The position numbers and the translations under genes are program-made. A stretch of 8,028 bases of DNA from Bog-756 sp050014755. GTDB taxonomy: Bacteria; Actinomycetota; Acidimicrobiia; Acidimicrobiales; RAAP-2. The stretch spans positions 1 through 8,028 of the forward strand of contig JBEKCS010000100.1 in the NCBI GenBank assembly GCA_050014755.1, read 5' to 3'. The notes below the pieces were generated by a model. That model made no database searches. It was not told the DNA's origin and saw nothing but the letters and a program-made list of their open reading frames with translations. Below, one piece after another: positions 1 to 5,899 of the stretch (within the stretch, counting starts at the first letter, position 1; every line of letters starts with the position of its first letter).

Positions 1-2
1 AG

Positions 3-1244
3 CGCGCCTCCGAGCGCGGCTACGACAAGGTGCGCGACGGGATCGCCAACGTGCTGGCCGACCTGTCCGAGAGCCTCCATGGCGTCCGCATCGTCACCGC
101 CCACAACCGCCAGCGCCACAACGTGATCCACCACCGCAACGTGGTGGGCGACTACCGGGACGCCAACAACTACACGGCCCATGTCAATGCCCTCTACGGA
201 CCCGGCACGCAGATGCTGGGCATCATCGGCCAGGGGGTCCTGCTGGCCGTCGGTGGGGACATGGTGCTCCACCACCAGCTGTCCCTGGGCGGTCTGTTCG
301 CGTTCTTCCTCTACCTCAACCGGTTCTTCCAGCCCATCCAGCTCCTGGTGCAGCAGTACAACACGTACCAGCAGGGCCAGGCGTCGGTGAACAAACTGCG
401 CGACCTGTGCGACACCGAGCCCGAGGTGCGCGAGGCCCCCGACGCCGTCGTGCTACCGCCCATCGAGGGGGCGATCCGGTTCGAGCACGTCGACTTCTCG
501 TATACCCCTGGGCGACCGGTGCTCGAGGACGTCGACCTGGCCGTGGCGCCCGGGGAGACGGTGGCCTTCGTCGGGCCGACCGGGGCCGGGAAGTCGACCA
601 TGGCCAAGCTGGTCACCCGGTTCTACGACCCCACAGGCGGCCGGGTGACCATCGACGGCCACGACCTGCGGTCGGTCACCATGCACTCGCTTCGCAGCCA
701 GCTCGGCGTGGTTCCCCAGGAGCCGTTCCTCTTCGCCGGCACCATCGGCGACAACATCGCCTTCGCCCGCCCCGACGCCTCCGACGAGGAGATCCACGAG
801 GCCGTCGACCGGGTCGGCCTCACCGACGTGGTGGAGCGCATGCCCCGGGGCCTCGACACCGTGGTCCACGAGCGGGGCCAGACCCTGTCCTCGGGCGAGC
901 GCCAGCTCATCGCCCTGGCCCGCGCCTTCCTCGCCCGCCCGCGGGTCCTGGTGCTCGACGAAGCCACCTCGAACCTGGACCTCCAGTCCGAGACCAAGAT
1001 CGAGGCCGCCCTCGACGTGCTGCTCGAGAACCGGACGGCCATCCTCATCGCCCACCGGCTGTCGACGGCCATGCGGGCCGACCGGATCGCCGTGGTCGAC
1101 GAGGGCCGGATCATCGAAGTGGGCACCCACGCCGAGCTGGTGGCCCGGGGGGACCGTTACGCCGAGATGTACGAGACCTGGGTCAGCCAGTCCGACGGAT
1201 CCGGGCACGAGCAGACGGCAGGAACGGGTCCGGTCCCGAGCTGA
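3..1244 (+). CDS. ABC exporter, fused permease and ATPase, 5' end missing
   Basis: This is the C-terminal part of an exporter-type ABC half-transporter that would pump a substrate out across the cytoplasmic membrane. The frame is open from the window edge, and the first visible residues (RASERGYDKVRDGI) already belong to the family, so the GTG at 30 is not the true start. Two hydrophobic stretches around 205-345 fit the last two transmembrane helices. The ATPase domain begins near 470: Walker A GPTGAGKST at 573-599, a Q-loop in VVPQEPFLFAGT near 711-745, signature LSSGE at 885-899, Walker B LVLDEA ending at about 965, and the H-loop His in AHRLST at 1050-1067. All catalytic motifs are intact. 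The last ~20 residues are a polar, low-complexity tail. A partner half-transporter may lie upstream, outside the window. The substrate cannot be told from this sequence. Confidence 0.93.
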   Translation, partial: RASERGYDKVRDGIANVLADLSESLHGVRIVTAHNRQRHNVIHHRNVVGDYRDANNYTAHVNALYGPGTQMLGIIGQGVLLAVGGDMVLHHQLSLGGLFAFFLYLNRFFQPIQLLVQQYNTYQQGQASVNKLRDLCDTEPEVREAPDAVVLPPIEGAIRFEHVDFSYTPGRPVLEDVDLAVAPGETVAFVGPTGAGKSTMAKLVTRFYDPTGGRVTIDGHDLRSVTMHSLRSQLGVVPQEPFLFAGTIGDNIAFARPDASDEEIHEAVDRVGLTDVVERMPRGLDTVVHERGQTLSSGERQLIALARAFLARPRVLVLDEATSNLDLQSETKIEAALDVLLENRTAILIAHRLSTAMRADRIAVVDEGRIIEVGTHAELVARGDRYAEMYETWVSQSDGSGHEQTAGTGPVPS

Positions 1245-1273
1245 GCGGCACCGGGGACAACTTCGGGACGGCA

Positions 1274-1289
1274 GGGCCGCACGCGGCCC
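1274..1289. terminator. Hairpin between convergent genes, possible bidirectional terminator
   Basis: GGGCCG-CACG-CGGCCC forms a perfect 6-bp GC stem with a 4-nt loop (or a 7-bp arm pair with a 2-nt centre). It sits in the 54-bp gap between the stops of the ABC exporter and the opposing degV-family gene. No T-tract follows on either strand, so it is not a canonical intrinsic terminator. Its position between two converging genes is the main support. Confidence 0.4.
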
Positions 1290-1298
1290 GACCCGGCC

Positions 1299-2141
1299 CT
1301 ATGTTGCCGCCACCCAGCTGACCCCGATGATCTCGGACCCACCGTGGGCGCCGATGACCGCACCCAGCTGACCGAGCCGGATCGACTCGCGGGGGAAACG
1401 GGGGGCGATGAGGTCGAGGAACTCACCGATGTCGGGCGCCCCGCCGTGCATGACGGCGACGTCCTCGATCGGACCCGCCCCGATCATCCGCTCGTACAGC
1501 AGGTGCATCGCCTTCCTGCGGGTCCGGGGCTTGCCGGCCTCCTCGACGACACCCCCGGTGATGTCGATGACCGGCTTGATGGAGAGGATGGACCCGAGCA
1601 TGGCCTTCGCCCCACCGATCCGGCCACCCTTCTTCAGGTTCTCCAGGGTGTTGAGCGCGGCGAACACGTGGGTCCGGGGGATGAGCGAGCGCACCCGGGC
1701 CAGCACGGCTTCGACGTCGGCCAGCCCCCGGGCCGTCCTGGCGGCCTCGAGCACGATCGTGCCCAACCCGCTCGACACCGTCCTGGAGTCGACGACGTGC
1801 ACCGGGACCTGTCCTGACAGGGCTTCCGACGCCGTGCAGGCCGACTGGATGGTGTTCGACAGATCGCCCGAGATGGTCAGGCAGACGACGGCGTCGGCAC
1901 CCGCTTCGCTCGCCCGCTGGTAGGCCTCCTCGAAGGCCCCGGGAGACGGGCAGGCCGTCTGGGGGAGCTCGTCGGAGGTGGCCATCCGGCGGTAGAACTC
2001 GGCCACGGTCAGGTCGAGCCCGTCGGTGAATTCCTCGTCCCCGAATCGGATGCTCAGCGGGACGACGTCGACGTCGAGCTGGTCCATCTCGTCCTCGGCC
2101 AGATCGCACGAGCTATCGGTGACTATGTGAACGCCGGGCAT
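1299..2141 (-). CDS. DegV family fatty-acid-binding protein
   Basis: This is a 280-residue DegV-family protein, the usual family length. Family members bind one long-chain fatty acid; the FakB members present it to the fatty acid kinase FakA for phosphorylation. Visible hallmarks are TDSSCDL at residues 8-14, CPSPGAF at 64-70, SGDLSNTIQSA at 91-101, LENLKKGGRI at 166-175, KP at 189-190 and a C-terminal AVIGAHGGSEIIG with His266. The start is set by the ATG at 2141, preceded by AAGGAG about 9 nt upstream; the frame is open to 2216 but lacks family similarity there. The C-terminal His motif reads HGGSE where the family usually has H-x-GPG, so lipid headgroup contacts may differ. No fakA-like gene is visible nearby. 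The gene converges on the ABC exporter and stands alone in the window. Confidence 0.92.
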   Translation of the reverse strand: MPGVHIVTDSSCDLAEDEMDQLDVDVVPLSIRFGDEEFTDGLDLTVAEFYRRMATSDELPQTACPSPGAFEEAYQRASEAGADAVVCLTISGDLSNTIQSACTASEALSGQVPVHVVDSRTVSSGLGTIVLEAARTARGLADVEAVLARVRSLIPRTHVFAALNTLENLKKGGRIGGAKAMLGSILSIKPVIDITGGVVEEAGKPRTRRKAMHLLYERMIGAGPIEDVAVMHGGAPDIGEFLDLIAPRFPRESIRLGQLGAVIGAHGGSEIIGVSWVAAT

Positions 2142-2380
2142 CGCAGGGCTCTCCTTGCCATTGCTGGGAACGCCGCACCCATGTGGGGACCGACTGCGAC
2201 CCACCGATTCTGACATCAGCGACAGGCAGCCGCGTACGTTCGGGCCTGTCGTGTGGGTCGGCTGCGGGACGCTGCCGGACTCCGACCGGCCGTTGACTCC
2301 CTGGCCCGGTACCTAAAACGGCAGAGGACACCTCGACGCGATGTATCGGGGAACCTCCGTCTGCAGTCGCTTCACGCTGA

Positions 2381-2400
2381 GTGATACTCGAAAGTATGAC
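2381..2400. promoter_or_regulatory. Palindromic operator over the antitoxin promoter and start
   Basis: GTGATACT-CGAA-AGTATGAC is an inverted repeat of two 8-nt arms with a single mismatch around a 4-nt centre. It covers a -10-like element (GATACT, 2383-2388) and the ATG at 2396. AbrB-type antitoxins commonly repress their own operon by binding such inverted repeats, so this is the likely autoregulatory site. The function is inferred from position and symmetry. Confidence 0.55.
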
Positions 2401-2584
2401 TTACCGCGTGGGGCCGAAGGGCCAGGTCGTCATCCCCAAGGCGATCCGCGATCAGCTCGGGATCGCTCCGGGCGACGAAGTGGATGTCTCGCTTGATGGC
2501 GGCGCTGTCCGGGTCGAGCCCCGCCACGACAGCGCCAGCCTTCGGGGATCACTTGCCGGCCACTCACTCACCGACGCCCTCTAG
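2396..2584 (+). CDS. AbrB-fold VapB-type antitoxin, C-terminus cut by a TAG
   Basis: This small DNA-binding antitoxin pairs with the PIN toxin that follows. Residues 3-41 form the swapped-hairpin AbrB/MazE/SpoVT domain, with the typical RVGPKGQVVIPKAIRDQLGI and PGDEVDV. Residues 48-62 (SLRGSLAGHSLTDAL) look like the start of the toxin-binding tail of this family. I chose the ATG at 2396 because family members usually begin M-x-x-RVGPKGQVVIP, and because GATACT lies 7 nt upstream, fitting a leaderless start; a GTG at 2381 would add five residues. The frame stops at TAG 2582-2584 after 62 residues. The next eight in-frame codons read ADHLRERR, as expected for the missing tail, and stop at TGA 2609-2611, overlapping the toxin ATG. 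The TAG therefore looks like a nonsense mutation in a once 71-residue protein. Repression may survive; toxin neutralisation may be weakened. Confidence 0.85.
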   Translation: MTYRVGPKGQVVIPKAIRDQLGIAPGDEVDVSLDGGAVRVEPRHDSASLRGSLAGHSLTDAL

Positions 2585-2611
2585 GCTGACCATCTTCGAG
2601 AACGTCGATGA
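2582..2611 (+). other. Amber codon followed by the relict antitoxin tail
   Basis: TAG at 2582-2584 interrupts the antitoxin frame. The following codons, 2585-2608, encode ADHLRERR in the same frame, and the TGA at 2609-2611 overlaps the toxin ATG at 2608 in an ATGA, the usual coupling junction of such operons. A one-base change to GAG would give DALEADHLRERR, which matches how these tails normally read. Read-through, a recent mutation or a sequencing error would all explain it. Confidence 0.7.
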
Positions 2612-2994
2612 TGACGGAGTGTCTCGACTCGTGGGCGGTGCTGCGATGGCTCGAAGGCGAGGAACCCGCCGCGAGTCGCGTAGAGGCTGCACTTCCCGCA
2701 CGGCCGGTCATGAGTTGGATCAACCTGGGCGAATTCTTCTGCGTCATCGAGCGACCTACCGGTTTCGACCGGGCGCAGGCCGTCGTGCGACAGCCACGTC
2801 GTCAGCTCACCATGGACCTTCCGACGGTGGCTCGAGTCCTCGAGGCGGCACGCATCAAGGCGTCCCACCCGATGGCATACGCAGACGCCTTCGCTGTCGC
2901 TACCGCCATCGCCCACCGGGCCACGTTGCTCACCGGGAACCCCGAGATCCTTCGGGGCGATCCGCAGTGGCCCACCACCGACCTGCGCCGCTGA
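2608..2994 (+). CDS. PIN-domain ribonuclease toxin, VapC type
   Basis: This 128-residue PIN-domain protein is of VapC length. VapC toxins cut specific RNAs, often tRNA or rRNA, with a metal held by acidic residues. Visible family features are LDSWAVLRWLEGE at 6-18 with Asp7, NLGEFF at 39-44 with Glu42, and YADAFAVATA at 91-100 with Asp93. The LLTGNPEIL segment at 107-115 has Asn111 where many relatives have Asp (TGDPE). Three of four usual acidic positions are therefore present. Some VapC groups naturally carry Asn near this place, so loss of activity is possible but not shown. The start ATG at 2608 has no clear Shine-Dalgarno and normally would depend on coupling to the antitoxin; the TAG now ends antitoxin translation 23 nt upstream. 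A second ATG at 2611 is an alternative start. Confidence 0.88.
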   Translation: MMTECLDSWAVLRWLEGEEPAASRVEAALPARPVMSWINLGEFFCVIERPTGFDRAQAVVRQPRRQLTMDLPTVARVLEAARIKASHPMAYADAFAVATAIAHRATLLTGNPEILRGDPQWPTTDLRR

Positions 2995-3058
2995 CCCGTA
3001 CGCCCCGACCACCGTTGGCATGTGGTGCAACGCCTCGAACCATGTTGGACCGCTGCGG

Positions 3059-3064
3059 TAGCGT
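3059..3064 (+). promoter_or_regulatory. -10 element of a leaderless promoter
   Basis: TAGCGT fits the actinobacterial TANNNT -10 pattern and ends 6 nt before the GTG at 3071, so transcription would begin at or next to the start codon. No Shine-Dalgarno is visible before this gene and no clear -35 box is seen. Confidence 0.45.
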
Positions 3065-3070
3065 CGCAGC

Positions 3071-3589
3071 GTGGACCTGAGCCGTCTCCAGCCCAGCGCC
3101 TTCACGAGTGCGACCGCCGACCTCTCGATCGAATCGGTGTGGGCGGTGGCCTCGAATCCACTGCTGCTGCCCGGCTTCTCAAGTGAGCTCCAGGCGGTTC
3201 GCCTCCTCGATCCCGGCCCCATCGGGCTCGGCAGTCGCTTCGAGGGAGACCAGTTGCGTGGCGAACGGCGATGGACGACGACGTCGACCATCACGGACTA
3301 CGTCCCGCGGTGTTGCTTCGAGTGGAGCGTCGGCGACCTGTCGCATCCCGTCTCGCGTTGGAGCTTTCTGCTTGACGAGAACGCGGACGGGACGACCCTT
3401 TGCCACAGGGTGGTCTTGTGCGGAGGGCCGTCTCCTCTTAGCGACAGGGTCGCTGAGCGTCCTCGCGAAGCAGAAGCAGTCGTTCACGAGCGCCTGGTCG
3501 CCCTACGGGAGCGCATGGCCGTCACCGTTGCCGGCCTCGTTGACCTCGCGAGGAAGTCCGAGGAGAAGATCTCCAACCCTCGTGGGTGA
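3071..3589 (+). CDS. SRPBCC (START/polyketide-cyclase-like) protein
   Basis: This 172-residue soluble protein resembles the SRPBCC helix-grip fold, which encloses a hydrophobic ligand pocket; functions in the family range widely and no substrate can be assigned here. Support comes from an N-terminal ATADLSIESVWAVASNPLLLPGF (about 15-36), then an LLDPGPIGLGSRFEGDQLRGERRW block (about 45-68) and ITDYVPRCCFEWSVG (about 74-88), a layout common in polyketide_cyc2-type members. The C-terminal region from about 133 looks like the long closing helix. The GTG start at 3071 is preferred because a TANNNT element lies just upstream and the fold begins soon after. The gene lies 76 bp after the toxin and converges on the arr gene, so it is probably a single transcription unit. 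Confidence 0.72.
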   Translation: MDLSRLQPSAFTSATADLSIESVWAVASNPLLLPGFSSELQAVRLLDPGPIGLGSRFEGDQLRGERRWTTTSTITDYVPRCCFEWSVGDLSHPVSRWSFLLDENADGTTLCHRVVLCGGPSPLSDRVAERPREAEAVVHERLVALRERMAVTVAGLVDLARKSEEKISNPRG

Positions 3590-3596
3590 CCCACAG

Positions 3597-3623
3597 CCGG
3601 CGGCCGGGGGTGCCGTTCGCCGG
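3597..3623 (+). terminator. Possible terminator between the SRPBCC and arr genes
   Basis: CCGGCG (3597-3602) pairs with CGCCGG (3618-3623) across a 15-nt loop, followed by GCCCTTT. A tighter inverted repeat, GTGGG-TGA-CCCAC at 3582-3594, spans the stop codon of the SRPBCC gene. Either could end transcription; the T-run is short, so support is modest. Confidence 0.3.
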
Positions 3624-3712
3624 GCCCTTTCGACCAGACAGGCGATGCCAGAAGCTGTCTTCGCCCGACCGGCTCGACAGCGCGTGCCTGCGAAGCCCGC
3701 GTCGCCGGATCG

Positions 3713-4120
3713 TCAGTCGTCGATCGCCTCGATGCCAAGCTTCCTGAGCCGTTCGACGTTGTCTTTCATCGCTTGGAGGACGTCGGGGGCGTGCCCATCC
3801 CAGTCGGTGAGTTCGCCCGTGACCACGAGAGGGTCACGGGAGCGGTACGACTTCGTCGGGTTGCCGGGGAACTTCTTGTCGGTCAGATTCGGGTCGTCCT
3901 CGATTGGGCCGGTCGGTTCCACGATGTAGATCCGGCCGGGGCCTTCGCCGATTGCCAATTCTGCTCCCCAGGCAGCGGCGTCCACGGTGGCGGTCAGGTA
4001 GACGTGATTGGCCTTCCTCCGGCTGCCAAAGTTGGACAGATAGCCCGGCTCGACCACATCCCCCGGCTTCAGGTCGGCACAGGTGCCGTGGTAGTAGAGC
4101 TCCCGACCTTCATCGCCCAT
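3713..4120 (-). CDS. arr: NAD(+)-rifamycin ADP-ribosyltransferase (Arr)
   Basis: Arr enzymes inactivate rifampicin and other rifamycins in the cytoplasm by moving ADP-ribose from NAD+ to the C23 hydroxyl of the drug. The protein has 135 residues, close to the family's usual ~140. Nearly all of it is recognisable: YYHGT (9-13), GYLSNFG (26-32), NHVYLTATVDAAAWGAELA (38-56), IYIVEPTGPIEDDPNLTDKKFPGNPTKSYRSRDPL (64-98) and a closing GIEAIDD. His11, Tyr41 and Asp76 align by a constant offset of 8 with His19, Tyr49 and the catalytic Asp84 of the Mycobacterium smegmatis enzyme, as I recall those positions. The ATG at 4120 places HGT at residues 11-13 and is the only good start; no strong Shine-Dalgarno precedes it. 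It stands alone, with no integron or transposase parts around it, so it looks like a chromosomal copy. Confidence 0.95.
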   Translation of the reverse strand: MGDEGRELYYHGTCADLKPGDVVEPGYLSNFGSRRKANHVYLTATVDAAAWGAELAIGEGPGRIYIVEPTGPIEDDPNLTDKKFPGNPTKSYRSRDPLVVTGELTDWDGHAPDVLQAMKDNVERLRKLGIEAIDD

Positions 4121-4337
4121 TGGTCCATGGTGCCACTCTCCCAGGGGGAGTTGGGGAAAGTCCCACCCTCACGGAATGGGGAGGCATCTGGCGCAGGCTG
4201 TGCTACCCATTGTTCCTGGAGCAGGTCGGCACGCTCCCCGGCCCGAGTCGGGCAAGCCACGCCTCGACCGAGGCACTTCGTTCTCCATGCCATGATCGAC
4301 GTAACGACCGATGACGAAGACGACGAGGAGAACAGCG

Positions 4338-4613
4338 ATGAGCGATACCAACGGCACCCCATCGAACGAGGAATCCCTAGACGTGGTGGAGATCGAGACT
4401 GCGGGTGTTGACGAAGAGGGCGATCTCGTCATCGACGACCTGGTGGTAGCAGTGGACGGCGAAGGAAACATCGTCGCCATCGACGAGACCGTCGCAGTCA
4501 TCACGGCGGAGGGTGAGGCCGTGGTGGACGAGACGCTCTCGGTGTTGGGGGAGGATGGCGAGCTGCACCCGGTCGAGGAAGACATTGCCATTCTGGAAGC
4601 CGAGGACGAATAG
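4338..4613 (+). CDS. Small acidic repeat protein without Lys or Arg
   Basis: I do not recognise the family. The 91-residue product contains 30 Asp/Glu, one His, and no Lys, Arg or Cys. After a polar N-terminus (1-14) it is made of about four degenerate units of 15-16 residues: VDEEGDLVIDDLVVA, VDGEGNIVAIDETVAV, ITAEGEAVVDETLSV and LGEDGELHPVEEDIAI. Each has an acidic turn with Gly followed by alternating valine/isoleucine, which suggests stacked beta-hairpins. The ATG at 4338 is chosen because GAGGAG lies about 7 nt upstream; an in-frame ATG at 4311 would add a basic stretch (MTKTTRRTA) unlike the rest. There is no signal peptide or membrane segment. It diverges from arr across 217 bp and precedes the aldolase by 182 bp. 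Cation binding or nucleic-acid mimicry are possible, but neither is shown. Confidence 0.8.
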   Translation: MSDTNGTPSNEESLDVVEIETAGVDEEGDLVIDDLVVAVDGEGNIVAIDETVAVITAEGEAVVDETLSVLGEDGELHPVEEDIAILEAEDE

Positions 4614-4634
4614 CCACGCTGAGCTGGTTAGGCA

Positions 4635-4674
4635 CTCTCATCGGTGTCAGGGATACCAGCCGAATCGGTGAGAG
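4635..4674 (+). terminator. Branched inverted repeat after the acidic gene
   Basis: CTCTCA (4635-4640) pairs with TGAGAG (4669-4674), and TCGG (4641-4644) with CCGA (4660-4663). Overlapping these, GGTGTC-AGG-GATACC (4643-4657) can fold into a 6-bp hairpin with one G-T pair. It begins 21 bp after the stop of the acidic gene, so a terminator or mRNA 3'-end structure is plausible. It lacks a T-tract. Confidence 0.35.
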
Positions 4675-4764
4675 GTTCCCAGGGAGAAGAAGCGATTGTG
4701 ACTACTCTGCCGTGGACCGACGACTGCAGGGAGGTCGCCACTCGGCGCCTCCGGCCGCGAACTG

Positions 4765-4770
4765 TAGTCT
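4765..4770 (+). promoter_or_regulatory. Candidate -10 element for the aldolase gene
   Basis: TAGTCT fits TANNNT and would place the transcript start near 4777, leaving a ~19-nt leader that contains the GGAGG Shine-Dalgarno at 4787-4791. No clear -35 box is visible. Confidence 0.3.
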
Positions 4771-4795
4771 CAAGCTGTTCGGCGATGGAGGAACG

Positions 4796-5461
4796 ATGAG
4801 CGATCTACTACTTGCAGACGAACGAGAGGCCGTGGCCGCCGCCAGCCGTCATTTGGCCCAGAAGGGACTGGTGATCGGCACGGCCGGCAACATCTCGGCA
4901 CGCAAAGGTGACCTGGTGGCCGTGACCCCCACCGGTGCCGACCTCTCCACGGTGACTGCCGAGATGGTTACGGTGATCGACCTCGAAGGCGCGGTGGTCG
5001 ACGGGGACCTGGCTCCAACCTCCGAGGTGCCGCTGCATACCGGTATCTACGCCGCAACCAACGCACTCGCCATCACCCATGCCCATGCCATGGCCTCCAC
5101 CGCACTCTCGTGCTGCTTCGACGAGATGCCCCCTCTGCACTACAGCTGCCTGGGTCTCGGGGGAGCGCCCCGGACCGCGGCGTACGCCACGTTCGGCTCC
5201 GAGGAACTGGCACACAACGTCCTCGAAGCGCTGCAGGGCCGCAATGCCGCCATGATGCAGAACCACGGCTCGGTGGCCTACGGCAGCAAGATGGCCGAAG
5301 CGGTCGAACGCCTCGAGCTCCTCGAGTGGCTCGCCGAGCTGTACTGGCGTGCCTCGTCCATGGGCACTCCGCATGTGCTCACCGACAAGGATTTCGAAGC
5401 CATCATCACCGCAGCCATCGAGCGCGGGTACGGCGGACTGAAGAAGGTCAAGAAGGCCTGA
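4796..5461 (+). CDS. Class II aldolase/adducin family protein
   Basis: This 221-residue cytosolic enzyme belongs to the zinc-dependent class II aldolase/adducin family, which holds L-fuculose-phosphate aldolase, L-ribulose-5-phosphate 4-epimerase and methylthioribulose-phosphate dehydratase. Visible are the phosphate-binding GTAGNIS (28-34) and TPTG (44-47), the catalytic Glu77 in SEVPLHTGIY, metal ligands His95 and His97 in THAHA, and His157 in QNHGSVAYG. All key residues are present, so it should be active; fuculose-1-phosphate aldolase-like chemistry is the closest guess, but the substrate is not fixed by sequence. The ATG at 4796 follows GGAGG by 4 nt; the frame stays open upstream to 4712 without family similarity. 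A basic C-terminal end (GGLKKVKKA) closes it. It has no sugar kinase, isomerase or transporter next to it, so the pathway is unknown. Confidence 0.92.
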   Translation: MSDLLLADEREAVAAASRHLAQKGLVIGTAGNISARKGDLVAVTPTGADLSTVTAEMVTVIDLEGAVVDGDLAPTSEVPLHTGIYAATNALAITHAHAMASTALSCCFDEMPPLHYSCLGLGGAPRTAAYATFGSEELAHNVLEALQGRNAAMMQNHGSVAYGSKMAEAVERLELLEWLAELYWRASSMGTPHVLTDKDFEAIITAAIERGYGGLKKVKKA

Positions 5462-5550
5462 GGCCGGGTCGAGCCGGGCATGAAGGGCGAGTAAGGGTAT
5501 CGGCATCCTCGCAATGGTCGAAGCCTGACTCACACCCGGCAGCGAGGGGG

Positions 5551-5568
5551 CGGTCGCGCTTTCGACCG
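5551..5568 (+). repeat. Perfect inverted repeat downstream of the aldolase
   Basis: CGGTCG and CGACCG flank the 6-nt loop CGCTTT. This 6-bp stem lies 90 bp beyond the aldolase stop. It could act in transcript 3'-end formation, but no T-tract follows. Confidence 0.3.
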
Positions 5569-5843
5569 ATGCGTGGTCTCGCCGGAGCTTCGCGTGACTG
5601 CCGCGTTGGCTGGTCTGGGTGAAGCCGTCCTTCCCCGGGGCTCGGACGCCCGCAGCTCCGCTCAGTTCCGGGAGTGCCGGGCTCACGCAGAGAGCTGGAG
5701 AGTGGTGACAACGGGAGTGTCAACGAAGGCGGGCTCAGGTCATTGGTGTTCGGGGATGGGCGTGAGACAACTCGCCGCTACCGCCTTCGCTTCCGCCTTG
5801 GCATGACACCCGCTCCAAGCATTCATTGGTGTCGTGGGTCAGG

Positions 5844-5858
5844 GGGCGTACAGCGCCC
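5844..5858 (-). terminator. Hairpin after the lipoprotein gene
   Basis: GGGCG-TACAG-CGCCC forms a perfect 5-bp stem 41 bp beyond the stop of the lipoprotein gene on the minus strand. A terminator role fits the position; the missing T-tract keeps confidence low. Confidence 0.3.
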
Positions 5859-5899
5859 GCCCGAGTCCTGTCCTGGTCGGCGTCACTCACGAGTAGCGC

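Larger units (their letters stand above)
5462..5899. other. 438-bp stretch without a convincing gene
   Basis: None of the short open frames here has family similarity, a good Shine-Dalgarno or a natural protein pattern, and no tRNA T-loop motif is visible. It holds several perfect inverted repeats: CGGTCG-CGCTTT-CGACCG (5551-5568), TGACA-ACGGGAG-TGTCA (5705-5721) and GGGCG-TACAG-CGCCC (5844-5858). A 9-nt direct repeat CATTGGTGT occurs at 5741-5749 and 5824-5832. It lies between the stops of two converging genes, so it is mostly 3' flanking DNA, perhaps a remnant of a lost gene. Confidence 0.5.

Noticed and set aside
453..1208. Long minus-strand frame opposite the ABC ATPase
   Set aside because: It is a shadow of the ATPase frame, repetitive in Gly/Pro/His, without motifs.
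1310..1373. Repeated CACCCAGCTGACC inside the 3' end of the degV gene
   Set aside because: Both copies lie in different codon contexts of a conserved protein and look like chance similarity.
2113..2331. Possible short gene upstream of degV on the minus strand
   Set aside because: It overlaps the degV start, lacks a Shine-Dalgarno and has no recognisable pattern.
5462..5480. GGGTCGAGCC resembling a tRNA T-arm
   Set aside because: It lacks the GGTTCRA pattern, and no matching acceptor, anticodon or D arm is found around it.
4808..5686. Long open frame on the minus strand opposite the aldolase
   Set aside because: It is antisense to a gene with all catalytic motifs intact; long antisense frames are common in GC-rich DNA and this one has no family features.
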